Below are positions 1 to 5,933 of a stretch of DNA of 7,132 bases, piece after piece (the stretch's first letter is position 1; each line of letters begins with the position of its first letter). A model generated the notes under the pieces. It was given only the letters and a program-made list of their open reading frames with translations. It searched no databases and was not told the DNA's origin. The DNA is from Flavobacteriales bacterium UBA7430 (lineage in GTDB: Bacteria > Bacteroidota > Bacteroidia > Flavobacteriales > UBA7430). Both the position numbers and the translations under genes were made by a program. The stretch covers positions 1-7,132 of the forward strand of contig DLQO01000018.1 in the NCBI GenBank assembly GCA_002478765.1, in the 5' to 3' direction.

Positions 1-63
1 ATAGTCAATGGCGTAAATCACGCCACCCAAATCGAAAATAATGTTTTTTACTCCTTGCAGCAT
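1..63 (-). CDS. HAD-family hydrolase, N-terminal fragment (cut by window edge)
   Basis: Only the first 21 codons lie in the window, read leftward from an ATG at 63-61. The peptide begins MLQGVKNIIFDLGGVIYAID. The hydrophobic strand followed by DLGGV is motif I of the haloacid dehalogenase superfamily, and D11 would be the nucleophile. The D-L-G-G form, with no acid two residues after the nucleophile, together with the following I-Y-x-I-D, resembles YihX-like and epoxide-hydrolase-like HAD phosphatases. That subfamily call is an inference from few residues. An AGGAG sits at 70-66, only 2 bp before the ATG, which is closer than usual for a ribosome site. The gene is divergent from the tRNA. Its substrate and length cannot be judged here. 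Confidence 0.75.
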   Translation of the reverse strand, partial: MLQGVKNIIFDLGGVIYAIDY

Positions 64-77
64 ATCTCCTATTTTCG

Positions 78-108
78 TTGCAAGGTAACAAGATAATGCG
101 TATTATTG
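78..108 (+). promoter_or_regulatory. Possible Bacteroidota-type promoter for the tRNA
   Basis: TTG at 78-80 and TATTATTG at 101-108 are separated by 20 bp. This resembles the Bacteroidota sigma-A pattern TTG / TAnnTTTG with one mismatch in the -7 box. Transcription would begin near 113, giving a precursor leader of about 43 nt before the tRNA. The leader contains the palindrome CCCTAGGG (132-139), whose CCCTA half could pair with TAGGG at 154-158 at the tRNA 5' end. The call rests on pattern matching only. Confidence 0.35.
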
Positions 109-155
109 CAGCCTTATTTTTACAGTCAACACCCTAGGGCTAGATTGAAAAAATA

Positions 156-229
156 GGGCCTATAGCTCAGCTGGTTAGAGCACTTGACTCATAATCAAGG
201 GGTCCCTGGTTCGAGCCCAGGTGGGCCCA
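156..229 (+). tRNA. tRNA with CAU anticodon, probably tRNA-Ile2 (lysidine-modified)
   Basis: The full cloverleaf can be drawn. The acceptor stem GGGCCTA (156-162) pairs with TGGGCCC (222-228), and the discriminator is A229. The D stem is GCTC/GAGC (165-168, 178-181). The anticodon stem CTTGA/TCAAG (183-187, 195-199) encloses loop CTCATAA, with anticodon CAT at 190-192. The T stem CCTGG/CCAGG (205-209, 217-221) encloses loop TTCGAGC. The 3' CCA is not encoded. It is not initiator tRNA: position 1 pairs normally with 72, and the anticodon stem lacks the three G-C pairs. Base pairs C4-G69 and C5-G68 match the known recognition elements of the lysidine synthase TilS, which favours tRNA-Ile2 (reading AUA) over elongator tRNA-Met. 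An elongator tRNA-Met cannot be fully excluded by eye. Confidence 0.93.
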
Positions 230-237
230 CAAGAAAC

Positions 238-267
238 AAAGCACTTGCAGAAATGTAGGTGCTTTTT
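238..267 (+). terminator. Rho-independent terminator after the tRNA, probably bidirectional
   Basis: AAAGCACTTGCA (238-249) pairs with TGTAGGTGCTTT (254-265) as a 12-bp stem with two G-U wobbles, closed by a GAAA tetraloop and followed by a T run (263-267). It lies 8 bp after the tRNA. The siroheme operon converges from the right and stops at 298. Its transcript would form the same hairpin, followed by a weaker TTTGTTTC tail, so the element probably ends both units. Confidence 0.85.
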
Positions 268-297
268 CGTTTGAAGAAATAAAAACATCAACCACGG

Positions 298-882
298 CTA
301 TTCTTTTTTATCAATCAAACCGCTCGTTAAGTTATTCATGATTTCGACTTTTTCCTGAAAATCATTTTTCAGTGTTTTTCTGTACAGATTAAGATTACCA
401 ACCAGCTCATGAATGTCATTGGGGAGAACTTCCTCCAAAAATTGTCGAATTCGCTTCGCCATCGTAGGAGACTTTCCATTGGTAGAGATCGCTATTTTAA
501 CGTTGCCCTTAGTTACAATACCACCTAAATAATAGTCACATTGATCAGGCGTATCTGCAATGTTAACTAACAAATAGCGTTCTTTGGCTTCCTTGTTGAT
601 CTGAAGGTTTACATCCAAATTATCGGTACATCCAATCACAAGGTGTCTATTTGCAAGGTCGGAAGTCGAGTAAGCTTTCTTCGTAAGATGAACGGTAGGA
701 TGCTGAGCAGCAAGGGCCTCTAATTCCTCCATAAACTCGAGAGATATAACTTCTACATTTGCATTGGGGCTTGATTTAAGTAGGAAGGATAATTTTTCCA
801 AACCCACATTACCTCCACCTACAATAAGAAAATTTAACTCGTGTACTTTTACAAAAATAGGGTACAATTCATTTCGTTCCAT
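298..882 (-). CDS. cysG: Bifunctional precorrin-2 dehydrogenase / sirohydrochlorin ferrochelatase (CysG N-domain, Met8p type)
   Basis: This 194-residue protein should catalyse the last two steps of siroheme synthesis in the cytoplasm: NAD-dependent oxidation of precorrin-2 to sirohydrochlorin, then insertion of Fe2+. It starts like CysG (LYPIFVKV, residues 6-13) and has the Rossmann dinucleotide loop VGGGNVG (21-27). The TDN at 86-88 corresponds to the TDD of E. coli CysG. D110 in VNIADTPDQCDY (106-117) sits where CysG has its catalytic Asp104. S138 in STNGKSP (133-139) matches CysG Ser128. The length fits a stand-alone CysG N-domain, because the methyltransferase half is the separate upstream gene. 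The start lies 9 bp after the cobA stop, with no Shine-Dalgarno, implying one transcript. The symbol cysG is used only for the N-terminal half of that family; sirC or MET8-like would also be acceptable. Confidence 0.93.
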   Translation of the reverse strand: MERNELYPIFVKVHELNFLIVGGGNVGLEKLSFLLKSSPNANVEVISLEFMEELEALAAQHPTVHLTKKAYSTSDLANRHLVIGCTDNLDVNLQINKEAKERYLLVNIADTPDQCDYYLGGIVTKGNVKIAISTNGKSPTMAKRIRQFLEEVLPNDIHELVGNLNLYRKTLKNDFQEKVEIMNNLTSGLIDKKE

Positions 883-891
883 GGCATTTTT

Positions 892-1695
892 TTAGGGCGT
901 TATATCTAAATTTTGATAAATAAAGTCATCTTCTATGAATGCTTCTGTAAAATAGGTCAACATACTCTCATGCCCATTAACAACCTCACCAATAATGATG
1001 ATAGCTGGCGATGAAAGTTGTTTTTCTTGCACAATATCTTCAATCGTTTCAATTGTACCAATACCAGATTCTTCGTCATCTTTTGTTCCATTTTGTATCA
1101 CTGCAATGGGTAAATTTGACCTGTTGTTATCTTTGTAAATCGCTACAATCTGAGACAGCTTACTCATACCCATTAGTATGACAACTGTAGCTTTAGAAGT
1201 AGCAGCAAGATAAATATCACTGGAAATTTCTCGAGATGAGGTAGTTCCGGTAATGACCCAAAAACTTTCAGTGAACTTTCGGTGCGTTACCGGAATCCCA
1301 ACAGCAGCAGGAACAGCGATAGCAGAAGTTATACCGGGAATGATTGCTGTTTTTATACCAAACGATTCTATATAATCAGTCTCTTCCTTACCCCTACCAA
1401 ACACGAAAGGATCTCCCCCCTTCAACCTTACAACATAACCATATTCTCGGGCATACTTTACCAACAGGCTATTGATGTGGTCTTGAGAAAAACTATGCAT
1501 TCCACGTCTTTTTCCAACGAATACCTTCAGTGCATTTGGCGCATGATCTAAAATAGATTCATTCACCAATGCATCGTAAAGTACAACTGGAGCTTTCTCT
1601 AATGCCTTAACCGCCTTTAATGTCAACAAATCTGGATCTCCAGGACCTGAACCTACTAAAATTACCTTCGGAGTTCTTGTGGGTGCTTTACTCAT
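892..1695 (-). CDS. cobA: Uroporphyrinogen-III C-methyltransferase
   Basis: This 267-residue SAM-dependent methyltransferase makes precorrin-2 from uroporphyrinogen III by methylation at C2 and C7, the branch point toward siroheme. Family motifs appear in order: VGSGPGDPDLLTLKA (14-28), YDALV (40-44), GKRRGMHS (61-68), RLKGGDPFVFGRGKEE (90-105), PGITSAIAVPAAVGIPVTHR (120-139), MGM (175-177) and SPAIIIIGEVV (229-239). The length is normal for single-domain CobA/SUMT enzymes. The frame stays open for 70 more codons upstream, to an ATG at 1905, but that stretch is cysteine-rich, matches nothing in the family, and precedes the motif block that normally sits about 10 residues from the start. The ATG at 1695-1693 is therefore preferred. 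There is no Shine-Dalgarno there. The gene is first in a two-gene operon with the dehydrogenase/chelatase and divergent from the DUF4202 gene. Confidence 0.95.
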   Translation of the reverse strand: MSKAPTRTPKVILVGSGPGDPDLLTLKAVKALEKAPVVLYDALVNESILDHAPNALKVFVGKRRGMHSFSQDHINSLLVKYAREYGYVVRLKGGDPFVFGRGKEETDYIESFGIKTAIIPGITSAIAVPAAVGIPVTHRKFTESFWVITGTTSSREISSDIYLAATSKATVVILMGMSKLSQIVAIYKDNNRSNLPIAVIQNGTKDDEESGIGTIETIEDIVQEKQLSSPAIIIIGEVVNGHESMLTYFTEAFIEDDFIYQNLDITP

Positions 1696-1759
1696 GAATC
1701 TTAGATGAGGGATTGAGTTTTTATTGTGTAATGATGTTGTATAGCAGATGTAATTAAGA

Positions 1760-1792
1760 CAAAAATTCTTCTGCTGCAGAGCTCTTTCACAA
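1760..1792 (-). promoter_or_regulatory. Weak candidate promoter for the cobA operon
   Basis: On the minus strand, TTG at 1792-1790 and AATTTTTG at 1767-1760 are 22 bp apart. The -7 box has one mismatch to TAnnTTTG. Transcription would start near 1754 and leave a leader of about 58 nt. An alternative is TTG at 1945-1943 with TAGATTTC at 1927-1920, but its 15-bp spacer is short. Neither is convincing. If 1760-1792 is used, the upstream ATG at 1905 cannot be the cobA start. Confidence 0.2.
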
Positions 1793-1842
1793 CTGAAATC
1801 AAGTTCTTTATATTTTGTGTAAATGTACTGCTTTTTACGAAT

Positions 1843-1966
1843 TAGATCGTCTTGGGTATGTGATCTTGGGTAAATAGTTAAACCCCTACAACAAAAGATG
1901 CACAATTGTATGTTACCAGGAAATCTAGCAGTAGTTATCTATCAATGAAGAAACTAAGACGATCTA
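1843..1966. repeat. 11-bp perfect inverted repeat with distant arms
   Basis: TAGATCGTCTT at 1843-1853 is the exact reverse complement of AAGACGATCTA at 1956-1966, with 102 bp between the arms. It lies wholly in the divergent intergenic region. It could be two copies of a regulator site in opposite orientation, or chance. The match is seen directly; the role is an inference. Confidence 0.5.
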
Positions 1967-2075
1967 TTTACCTGACTTTAATTGACACACATTTAATCCG
2001 CTTACCCCCTTCTGAAAAGCTATTCTCCAAGCGCTCAGGGATCGGTTGTTTTAACTAAAATGACCAAAATAAAAA

Positions 2076-2092
2076 CAATTTCAAAATTGAAA
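2076..2092. promoter_or_regulatory. Overlapping palindromes upstream of the DUF4202 promoter, operator-like
   Basis: CAATTTCAAAATTG (2076-2089) is a perfect 6-2-6 palindrome. TTTCAAAATTGAAA (2079-2092) is a second perfect 6-2-6 palindrome overlapping it by 11 bp. Its right edge is 6 bp before the -33 TTG, so it would be centred near -50 relative to the predicted start. That position suits an activator. The site is AT-rich, so chance symmetry is possible. Confidence 0.4.
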
Positions 2093-2098
2093 ACAGAA

Positions 2099-2129
2099 TT
2101 GTATATGTCGAATTTTCTAAATAGATTTG
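2099..2129 (+). promoter_or_regulatory. Bacteroidota-type promoter of the DUF4202 gene
   Basis: TTG at 2099-2101 and a perfect -7 box TAGATTTG (2122-2129) are 20 bp apart, matching the known Bacteroidota pattern TTG / TAnnTTTG. Transcription would start around 2134, giving an unusually short leader of about 15 nt before the ATG at 2149. Confidence 0.7.
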
Positions 2130-2148
2130 GTTACCTTATGTAAAGCCC

Positions 2149-2730
2149 ATGCTATTAGAAAAAGCCCTGCATCTTATTGACGAAAAGAATGCATTAGACC
2201 CCAACAAGGAGGTCTATCAAAATGAGGAATATCCGAAAGAACTTCTTTACTCCAAAAGAATGTTTGCTCAACTTCTGGATTTCAAACCTAGCGCTTCTGA
2301 TGAACTCAAAATAGCCATACGAGCACAGCACATTGGTCGTTGGGAAATTCCGCGAAGTGATTACCCACCAAACAAAATTGGCTATTTTAAATGGAGAAAT
2401 GAACTCAAGAAAAAACATGCATCACTAACATCTGAAATCCTCAAAAATGTCGGGTTCTCTGAGGAATTCAGTAGCAGAGTTTCTTTTTTAATCAATAAAA
2501 AAGCTCTCAAAAATGATATCGAAACTCAAACCTTGGAAGATGTTGCTTGCCTGGTTTTTCTTGAATACTATTTTGAAAGCTTCTCGCTGAAACACGAAGA
2601 AGAAAAAATCATTGACATCGTAAAGAAAACCTGGAATAAAATGTCTGATTTAGGTCATGAACATGCATTAAAACTCAACTTATCACCGTCATGTCAAAAT
2701 CTCGTTGGCAAAGCATTACAGAGCTCATAA
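2149..2730 (+). CDS. DUF4202 family protein, function unknown
   Basis: This 193-residue soluble protein has no signal peptide or membrane segment. The family signature is clear: RAQHIGRWEIPRSDYP (58-73), GYFKWR (78-83), H90, and TLEDVACLVFLEYYF (128-142), all placed as in DUF4202 proteins, whose usual length is about 190-200 residues. The conserved H61, H90 and E130-D131 in a helical protein are reminiscent of HD-type metal sites; this is an inference and no activity is claimed. The start follows a strong promoter closely, and there is no Shine-Dalgarno. The gene is divergent from the siroheme operon. From memory, unverified, DUF4202 genes often lie near assimilatory nitrite or sulfite reductase genes, which would fit this setting. 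The C-terminal part (150-193) is less conserved, with HEH at 170-172. Confidence 0.88.
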   Translation: MLLEKALHLIDEKNALDPNKEVYQNEEYPKELLYSKRMFAQLLDFKPSASDELKIAIRAQHIGRWEIPRSDYPPNKIGYFKWRNELKKKHASLTSEILKNVGFSEEFSSRVSFLINKKALKNDIETQTLEDVACLVFLEYYFESFSLKHEEEKIIDIVKKTWNKMSDLGHEHALKLNLSPSCQNLVGKALQSS

Positions 2731-2740
2731 AATGAGTTCT
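2720..2740 (+). terminator. Hairpin at the end of the DUF4202 gene, weak terminator candidate
   Basis: AGAGCTCAT (2720-2728) pairs with ATGAGTTCT (2732-2740), a 9-bp stem with one G-U wobble and an AAA loop; the stop codon (2728-2730) lies within it. No T run follows, so intrinsic termination would be poor. It may instead stabilise the mRNA 3' end. Confidence 0.3.
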
Positions 2741-3190
2741 TAAGAAATTACGCCACTACAACGGCCAACAACACATCGCACACCAAGTCTATCAAAGATT
2801 CTAATGCCTTACATTTTATAGTGTACCATGCTGTTTGAAGATTCATTTATCAAACTAGAAAAGACATAATCACCTCATCTTAAAAGACTTAAAATTGCAT
2901 TAGGTTTAGTTTATGTTACAACACCAGAGCAAATACATACCTGCTCAATCAATTAGACCAACTGACGACAAAATACCTCTAATTAAAACATGGTATAATT
3001 TGCTATTGATTATCATTTAAATTTAGTAATTTTGCACATGATTTCTGTGGACATTTTTGAAGATTGATTAAACAGAGTTTTACGCCCCCAAATTACGATT
3101 GTATTTACGGGACATCTCTTCATCTCAATCGGCAAAACCAGCCTACAGCGTGTTAAATAACATGTATTTAGATTCGAAAATTTTTAGACC
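2731..3190. other. Non-coding region before the oxidase operon
   Basis: This 460-bp stretch contains no ORF of gene size on either strand and no tRNA-like fold. Positions 2741-3000 show nothing I can name. Positions 3006-3034 are a promoter and 3040-3190 a leader of about 150 nt. The leader has a 6-bp inverted repeat CGATTG/CAATCG (3096-3101, 3126-3131) and a 10-codon ORF ending on the coxB start. Confidence 0.6.
3006..3034 (+). promoter_or_regulatory. Bacteroidota-type promoter of the cox operon
   Basis: TTG at 3006-3008 and a perfect -7 box TAATTTTG (3027-3034) are 18 bp apart, in very AT-rich DNA. Transcription would begin near 3040, leaving about 150 nt of leader before coxB. This suggests the oxidase genes are an independent unit rather than the tail of a longer respiratory operon. 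Confidence 0.7.
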
Positions 3191-3194
3191 ATGA
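3162..3194 (+). other. 10-codon leader ORF overlapping the coxB start
   Basis: ATG at 3162 opens a frame encoding MYLDSKIFRP, and its TGA (3192-3194) overlaps the first coxB ATG (3191-3193) in an ATGA arrangement. Such overlap can couple translation. It has no Shine-Dalgarno and may be chance. Confidence 0.25.
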
Positions 3195-4168
3195 TGAGTA
3201 TATTAGTTGGATTGATCATATTACTTTCAGTAATTGTTTTGGTGCAAATTTTAAGGGTAAACGAGTTGGTTTCAGAAGTGAAAGACCAAGATCCCAATGA
3301 AATAACCGACAAAGACAACAACATCCAAGGGATTTTGACATTTTCCATCTTTGGGGTTCTCTTTTTAGGTTTTGTAATCTGGCAATTCAAGTACTGGGGG
3401 GTTCACATTTTACCTCCAGCAAGTTCTCTTCACGGAGCTACTATCGACACCCTCATGAACTTTACATTAGGTGTCATCTTATTTGTATTCTTTTTAACAC
3501 AACCCATATTAGCATGGTTCTCTCTAAAATACAGAGGACGCAAAAATGCGGTAGCATACTACTACCCACACAACAACAAATTAGAGATTATTTGGACCGT
3601 TGTGCCTACTCTAGTGCTTACCCCACTTATTATATACGGTCTAAATGTCTGGAATGATATCACAAGTGCAGACACCAGCAACTCTAAGGTCATCGAATTG
3701 TATGCAAAACAATTCAACTGGACAGCACGATATGCAGGAGATGACAATACCTTAGGTAAAGCAAACTACAAACTCGTTGAAGGACTCAATGTGTTGGGTG
3801 TAGATATGGAGGATGATACGGCACAAGACGATATTGTTACTCGAGAGGTACACTTGGTTGTTGACAAACCTGTATTGCTTAAAATGCGCTCACAAGACGT
3901 TATTCACTCGGCTTTTTTACCTCACTTTAGAGTCCAAATGAACTGCGTTCCGGGAATGACTACTCAATTTGGGTTTACTCCAACACAAACTACGGCAGAG
4001 ATGAAAGAGCAAGAGGGCGAAGACTTTGACTTTGTTTTGTTGTGTAACAAAATTTGTGGTGCTGCTCACTACAACATGAAAATGAAATTCATTGTTGAAA
4101 CTCAAGAGGAGTACGATGCCTGGATAGCCTCACAAGAAACGCTAAAAAATTCATTAACACTAAACTAG
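3191..4168 (+). CDS. coxB: Cytochrome c oxidase subunit II (CuA subunit)
   Basis: This 325-residue protein accepts electrons from cytochrome c at its CuA centre and passes them to subunit I. Predicted membrane helices are at about 3-22, 46-66, 88-110 and 132-155. The last two are the canonical pair, and the first two form the extra N-terminal extension seen in Bacteroidota homologues. The CuA domain faces the periplasm. Its ligands are H239, C285, C289, H293 and M296, and an aromatic QFNWTARYAG region (174-183) marks the cytochrome c side. K287 replaces the usual glutamate between the two cysteines (CNKICG). A charged insert at about 268-280 lengthens the loop between H239 and C285. There is no C-terminal haem c domain, so this is aa3 rather than caa3. 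ATG 3194, the next codon, is an equally possible start. coxA follows after 6 bp. Confidence 0.96.
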   Translation: MMSILVGLIILLSVIVLVQILRVNELVSEVKDQDPNEITDKDNNIQGILTFSIFGVLFLGFVIWQFKYWGVHILPPASSLHGATIDTLMNFTLGVILFVFFLTQPILAWFSLKYRGRKNAVAYYYPHNNKLEIIWTVVPTLVLTPLIIYGLNVWNDITSADTSNSKVIELYAKQFNWTARYAGDDNTLGKANYKLVEGLNVLGVDMEDDTAQDDIVTREVHLVVDKPVLLKMRSQDVIHSAFLPHFRVQMNCVPGMTTQFGFTPTQTTAEMKEQEGEDFDFVLLCNKICGAAHYNMKMKFIVETQEEYDAWIASQETLKNSLTLN

Positions 4169-4174
4169 TTCAAC

Positions 4175-5926
4175 ATGTCAGAACATCATAAAGAAACGTT
4201 CTTAACGAAATACATCTTTAGTTTAGATCACAAGATGATTGCTAAGCAATTTCTCATTACCGGTATGTTTATGGGAGTGGTTGGAATGCTGATGTCTATA
4301 TTATTCCGTCTGCAACTATCGAATCCAGGAGAATCTTTTGCAGTACTTGAATTTTTCTTAGGAGAAAAATGGGCTCCTGGAGGAGTTCTTGACCCTAACA
4401 TATACCTGGCGCTGGTAACGATGCACGGTACGATATTAATTTTCTGGGTACTTACAGCCGGATTAACAGGTACTTTTGCAAACTTCCTGATTCCACTTCA
4501 AATTGGAGCAAGGGACATGGCTTCTGCATTTATGAACATGCTGTCTTACTGGTTCTTTTTCGCAGCAACAATTGTACTTTTATGCTCGCTGTTTGTAGAG
4601 TCAGGTCCCGCAGCAGCAGGTTGGACCATTTACCCACCTCTTTCTGCTCTTCCACAAGCAATTCCAGGATCAGGTTTAGGGCAAGACTTGTGGCTAATCG
4701 CCATTACTTTATTTGTCGTTTCTTCTCTGTTGGGAGGTCTTAACTACATTGTTACCATTTTAAACATGCGTACCAAAGGAATGACCATGAGTCGTCTTCC
4801 CCTTACCATATGGGCATTATTAATCGTTGCCATCCTAGGAGTGCTATCCTTCCCTGTACTTTTATCCTGTGCTTTGCTTCTGATTTTTGACCGTAGTTTT
4901 GGTACTTCATTTTACTTATCAGACATTATAATCAACGGTGAAGCACTTCACAACACGGGAGGATCTCCAATTTTATTCGAACACCTATTCTGGTTCTTAG
5001 GTCACCCTGAGGTATATATCATTCTATTACCGGCTTTAGGTATAGTATCAGAAGTTATTTCTGTAAACTCTAGAAAACCAATTTTTGGTTATAAAGCCAT
5101 GGTAGGTGCCTTGATTCTTATTGCATTCTTATCCTTTGTGGTATGGGGTCACCACATGTTTATTACAGGAATGGATCCGTTCTTAGGTTCTGTATTTACA
5201 TTTACAACCTTACTTATTGCCATCCCTTCAGCCGTAAAGGTATTTAACTACCTGGCTACTTTGTGGCGAGCAAATATTCGATTTACTCCGGCAATGCTTT
5301 TTGCCATTGGATTCGTATCTACATTTATCACAGGAGGTTTGACAGGAATTATCCTGGGAGATTCAGCTTTAGATATTAATGTACACGACACCTACTTTGT
5401 CGTAGGTCACTTCCACATTGTAATGGGCTTGTCTGCCATTTACGGTATGCTTGCCGGTGTTTACCATTGGTTCCCAAAGATGTACGGGCGTATGATGAAT
5501 AAGAAATTAGGATACTTCCACTTTTGGGTGACGTTTATATCCGCGTACGGTGTATTCTTCCCAATGCATTTCTTAGGATTAGCAGGGCTTCCAAGAAGAT
5601 ATTACACCAACAGTGCTTTCCCGATGTTCGATGGACTCTCTGACATCAATGAGATTATCACATTCTTCGCCATTGTGGGTGGTTTGGTTCAGTTGTTATT
5701 TATTTTTAACTTCTTCTACAGCATCTTTAAAGGAACAAAAGCTACAGAGAACCCATGGGGCTCAAATACCCTTGAATGGACAACTCCAGTAGAAAGAATT
5801 CATGGAAACTGGCCCGGAGAAATCCCTACAGTAGAACGTTGGGCATACGACTATTCAAAGCCCGGTGCAGAGGAAGACTTTGTACCACAAAATGTGCCCT
5901 TAAAAGAAGGCGAAACAGAACACTAG
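4175..5926 (+). CDS. coxA: Cytochrome c oxidase subunit I (haem a / haem a3-CuB catalytic subunit)
   Basis: This 583-residue, roughly 12-helix inner-membrane subunit reduces O2 to water and pumps protons. All core ligands are present: H84 and H414 for low-spin haem a, H412 for haem a3, and H277, H326 and H327 for CuB, with Y281 in HPEVY placed for the His-Tyr cross-link. D-channel residues D114 and N121 lie in GARDMASAFMNMLSYW, and E279 is the equivalent of R. sphaeroides Glu286. K-channel K355 is present, with S352 where Thr359 is usual. H404-D405 are the Mg ligands, and R474-R475 contact the haem propionates. This pattern defines an A1-type aa3 oxidase. A hydrophilic C-terminal tail follows about residue 520. 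The gene sits 6 bp after coxB and 7 bp before the next gene, so the operon is tight. No haem A synthase or haem O synthase gene lies in the window. Confidence 0.98.
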   Translation: MSEHHKETFLTKYIFSLDHKMIAKQFLITGMFMGVVGMLMSILFRLQLSNPGESFAVLEFFLGEKWAPGGVLDPNIYLALVTMHGTILIFWVLTAGLTGTFANFLIPLQIGARDMASAFMNMLSYWFFFAATIVLLCSLFVESGPAAAGWTIYPPLSALPQAIPGSGLGQDLWLIAITLFVVSSLLGGLNYIVTILNMRTKGMTMSRLPLTIWALLIVAILGVLSFPVLLSCALLLIFDRSFGTSFYLSDIIINGEALHNTGGSPILFEHLFWFLGHPEVYIILLPALGIVSEVISVNSRKPIFGYKAMVGALILIAFLSFVVWGHHMFITGMDPFLGSVFTFTTLLIAIPSAVKVFNYLATLWRANIRFTPAMLFAIGFVSTFITGGLTGIILGDSALDINVHDTYFVVGHFHIVMGLSAIYGMLAGVYHWFPKMYGRMMNKKLGYFHFWVTFISAYGVFFPMHFLGLAGLPRRYYTNSAFPMFDGLSDINEIITFFAIVGGLVQLLFIFNFFYSIFKGTKATENPWGSNTLEWTTPVERIHGNWPGEIPTVERWAYDYSKPGAEEDFVPQNVPLKEGETEH

Positions 5927-5933
5927 ACCTACT

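Larger units (their letters stand above)
1696..2148. other. Divergent intergenic region between cobA and the DUF4202 gene
   Basis: This 453-bp stretch holds no recognisable gene. The part nearest cobA (1696-1905) is open in the cobA frame but does not look coding. It contains an 11-bp inverted repeat (1843-1853 and 1956-1966), overlapping palindromes (2076-2092), a good rightward promoter (2099-2129) and only weak leftward promoter candidates. It probably carries the control elements of both flanking units. Confidence 0.7.

Noticed and set aside
1282..1551. 89-codon plus-strand ORF inside cobA
   Set aside because: It is antisense to well-conserved cobA motifs and its translation resembles no known protein, so it is a shadow frame.
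1696..1905. In-frame 70-codon extension of cobA to an ATG at 1905
   Set aside because: The added residues (starting MCIFCCRG) match no methyltransferase N-terminus, and the known motif block would be pushed about 70 residues inward. The ATG at 1695 gives the usual family length.
2194..2418. 74-codon minus-strand ORF inside the DUF4202 gene
   Set aside because: It lies opposite the conserved DUF4202 motif and has no start context or family likeness.
2828..2869. 13-codon ORF (MLFEDSFIKLEKT) in the intergenic region
   Set aside because: It is very short, without promoter, ribosome site or recognisable likeness; expected by chance in AT-rich DNA.
2995..3000. TATAAT-like hexamer upstream of the cox operon
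   Set aside because: It is an E. coli-style -10 box with no partner -35, and Bacteroidota sigma-A does not use that pattern. The TTG / TAATTTTG pair at 3006-3034 fits far better.
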